From Leptidea sinapis (Eukaryota; Arthropoda; Insecta; Lepidoptera; Pieridae): DNA of 64,000 bases. Shown in pieces: positions 63,791-64,000 of the stretch. The stretch is from NCBI RefSeq assembly GCF_905404315.1, contig NC_066296.1:5146001-5210000 (forward strand). Reading direction: 5' to 3'. Under the pieces are notes generated by a model. The model was not told the DNA's origin. It searched no databases and was given only the letters and a program-made list of their open reading frames with translations. Each line of letters starts with the position of its first letter. Position 1 is the first letter of the stretch. Made by a program: the position numbers and the translations under genes.

Positions 63791-64000
63791 TTGAACAATA
63801 TTTAAAAAAAACACTAAAAACATTTGAAACTAAAGAAAACACTAAATATCTCTTTCGTTGTTGAATAAAGTTTATAATAGCATTTTTCTTCTCAAAGTTG
63901 ATACCTAACAATAGCCTAGCGAAACTCTAAGAAAAAAGCGATCCACTCGATTATATTATGAAACGTGAATAACGGAAACGAAGAAGTGAACGAGATGTGA

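Overview
This is a nuclear DNA window from an insect, almost certainly a moth or butterfly. It is AT-rich and intron-rich, and it is crowded with repeat types common in Lepidoptera: short Helitrons ending in CTAG, a ~280-bp SINE-like family in at least six copies, CR1/Jockey-, RTE- and R1-like LINE debris, mariner relics and Penelope-like elements. I cannot name the species. No bacterial, organellar or rRNA sequence was seen.

Only one host gene is convincing. It is an SLC22-family (organic cation transporter-like) major facilitator gene on the minus strand, from 39535 down to 7395. I read nine coding exons that fit seven positions: two alternative first exons (39366-39535 and 35350-35510), common exons 2 to 5 (17802-18003, 16346-16446, 13507-13661, 12078-12716), two alternative penultimate exons (10991-11172 and 9548-9720) and a last exon (7395-7574). 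All splice sites are GT-AG and all phases agree, giving proteins of 536 to 542 residues. The two penultimate exons are about half identical in protein. Their phases are such that using both, or neither, breaks the frame, so they behave as mutually exclusive exons.

The rest is mobile DNA in many layers. 0-3 kb: LINE 3' ends and a decayed LINE reverse transcriptase. 5-9.5 kb: LINE tails, a tRNA-like composite repeat and a Penelope-type tail. 9.5-18 kb: the transporter exons, with introns holding LINE pieces, a foldback element and small inverted-repeat elements. 18-35 kb (the large first intron): a LINE split by a second LINE that has kept only ORF1, several Helitrons, an RNase H-bearing LINE end, an unidentified 234-codon reading frame and a mariner relic. 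35-40 kb: the alternative first exons and a 537-bp hAT-type element with a perfect 8-bp target duplication. 40-50 kb: Helitrons, LINE fragments and a 593-bp inverted-repeat element. 51-57 kb: LINE and mariner relics.

The most striking structure is at 56.5-59.5 kb. A 2,458-bp LINE lies inside a Penelope-like element, bounded by a 10-bp target duplication and an 18-nt poly(A). It carries an intact 521-residue Gag-like ORF1, a Jockey-type Inr/DPE promoter and a 3' hairpin, but no reverse transcriptase at all. The interrupted Penelope-like element still shows a GIY-YIG-region reading frame and a near-canonical type I hammerhead ribozyme. Two decayed hammerhead-like tails of another Penelope-type family lie at 7.7 and 15.5 kb.
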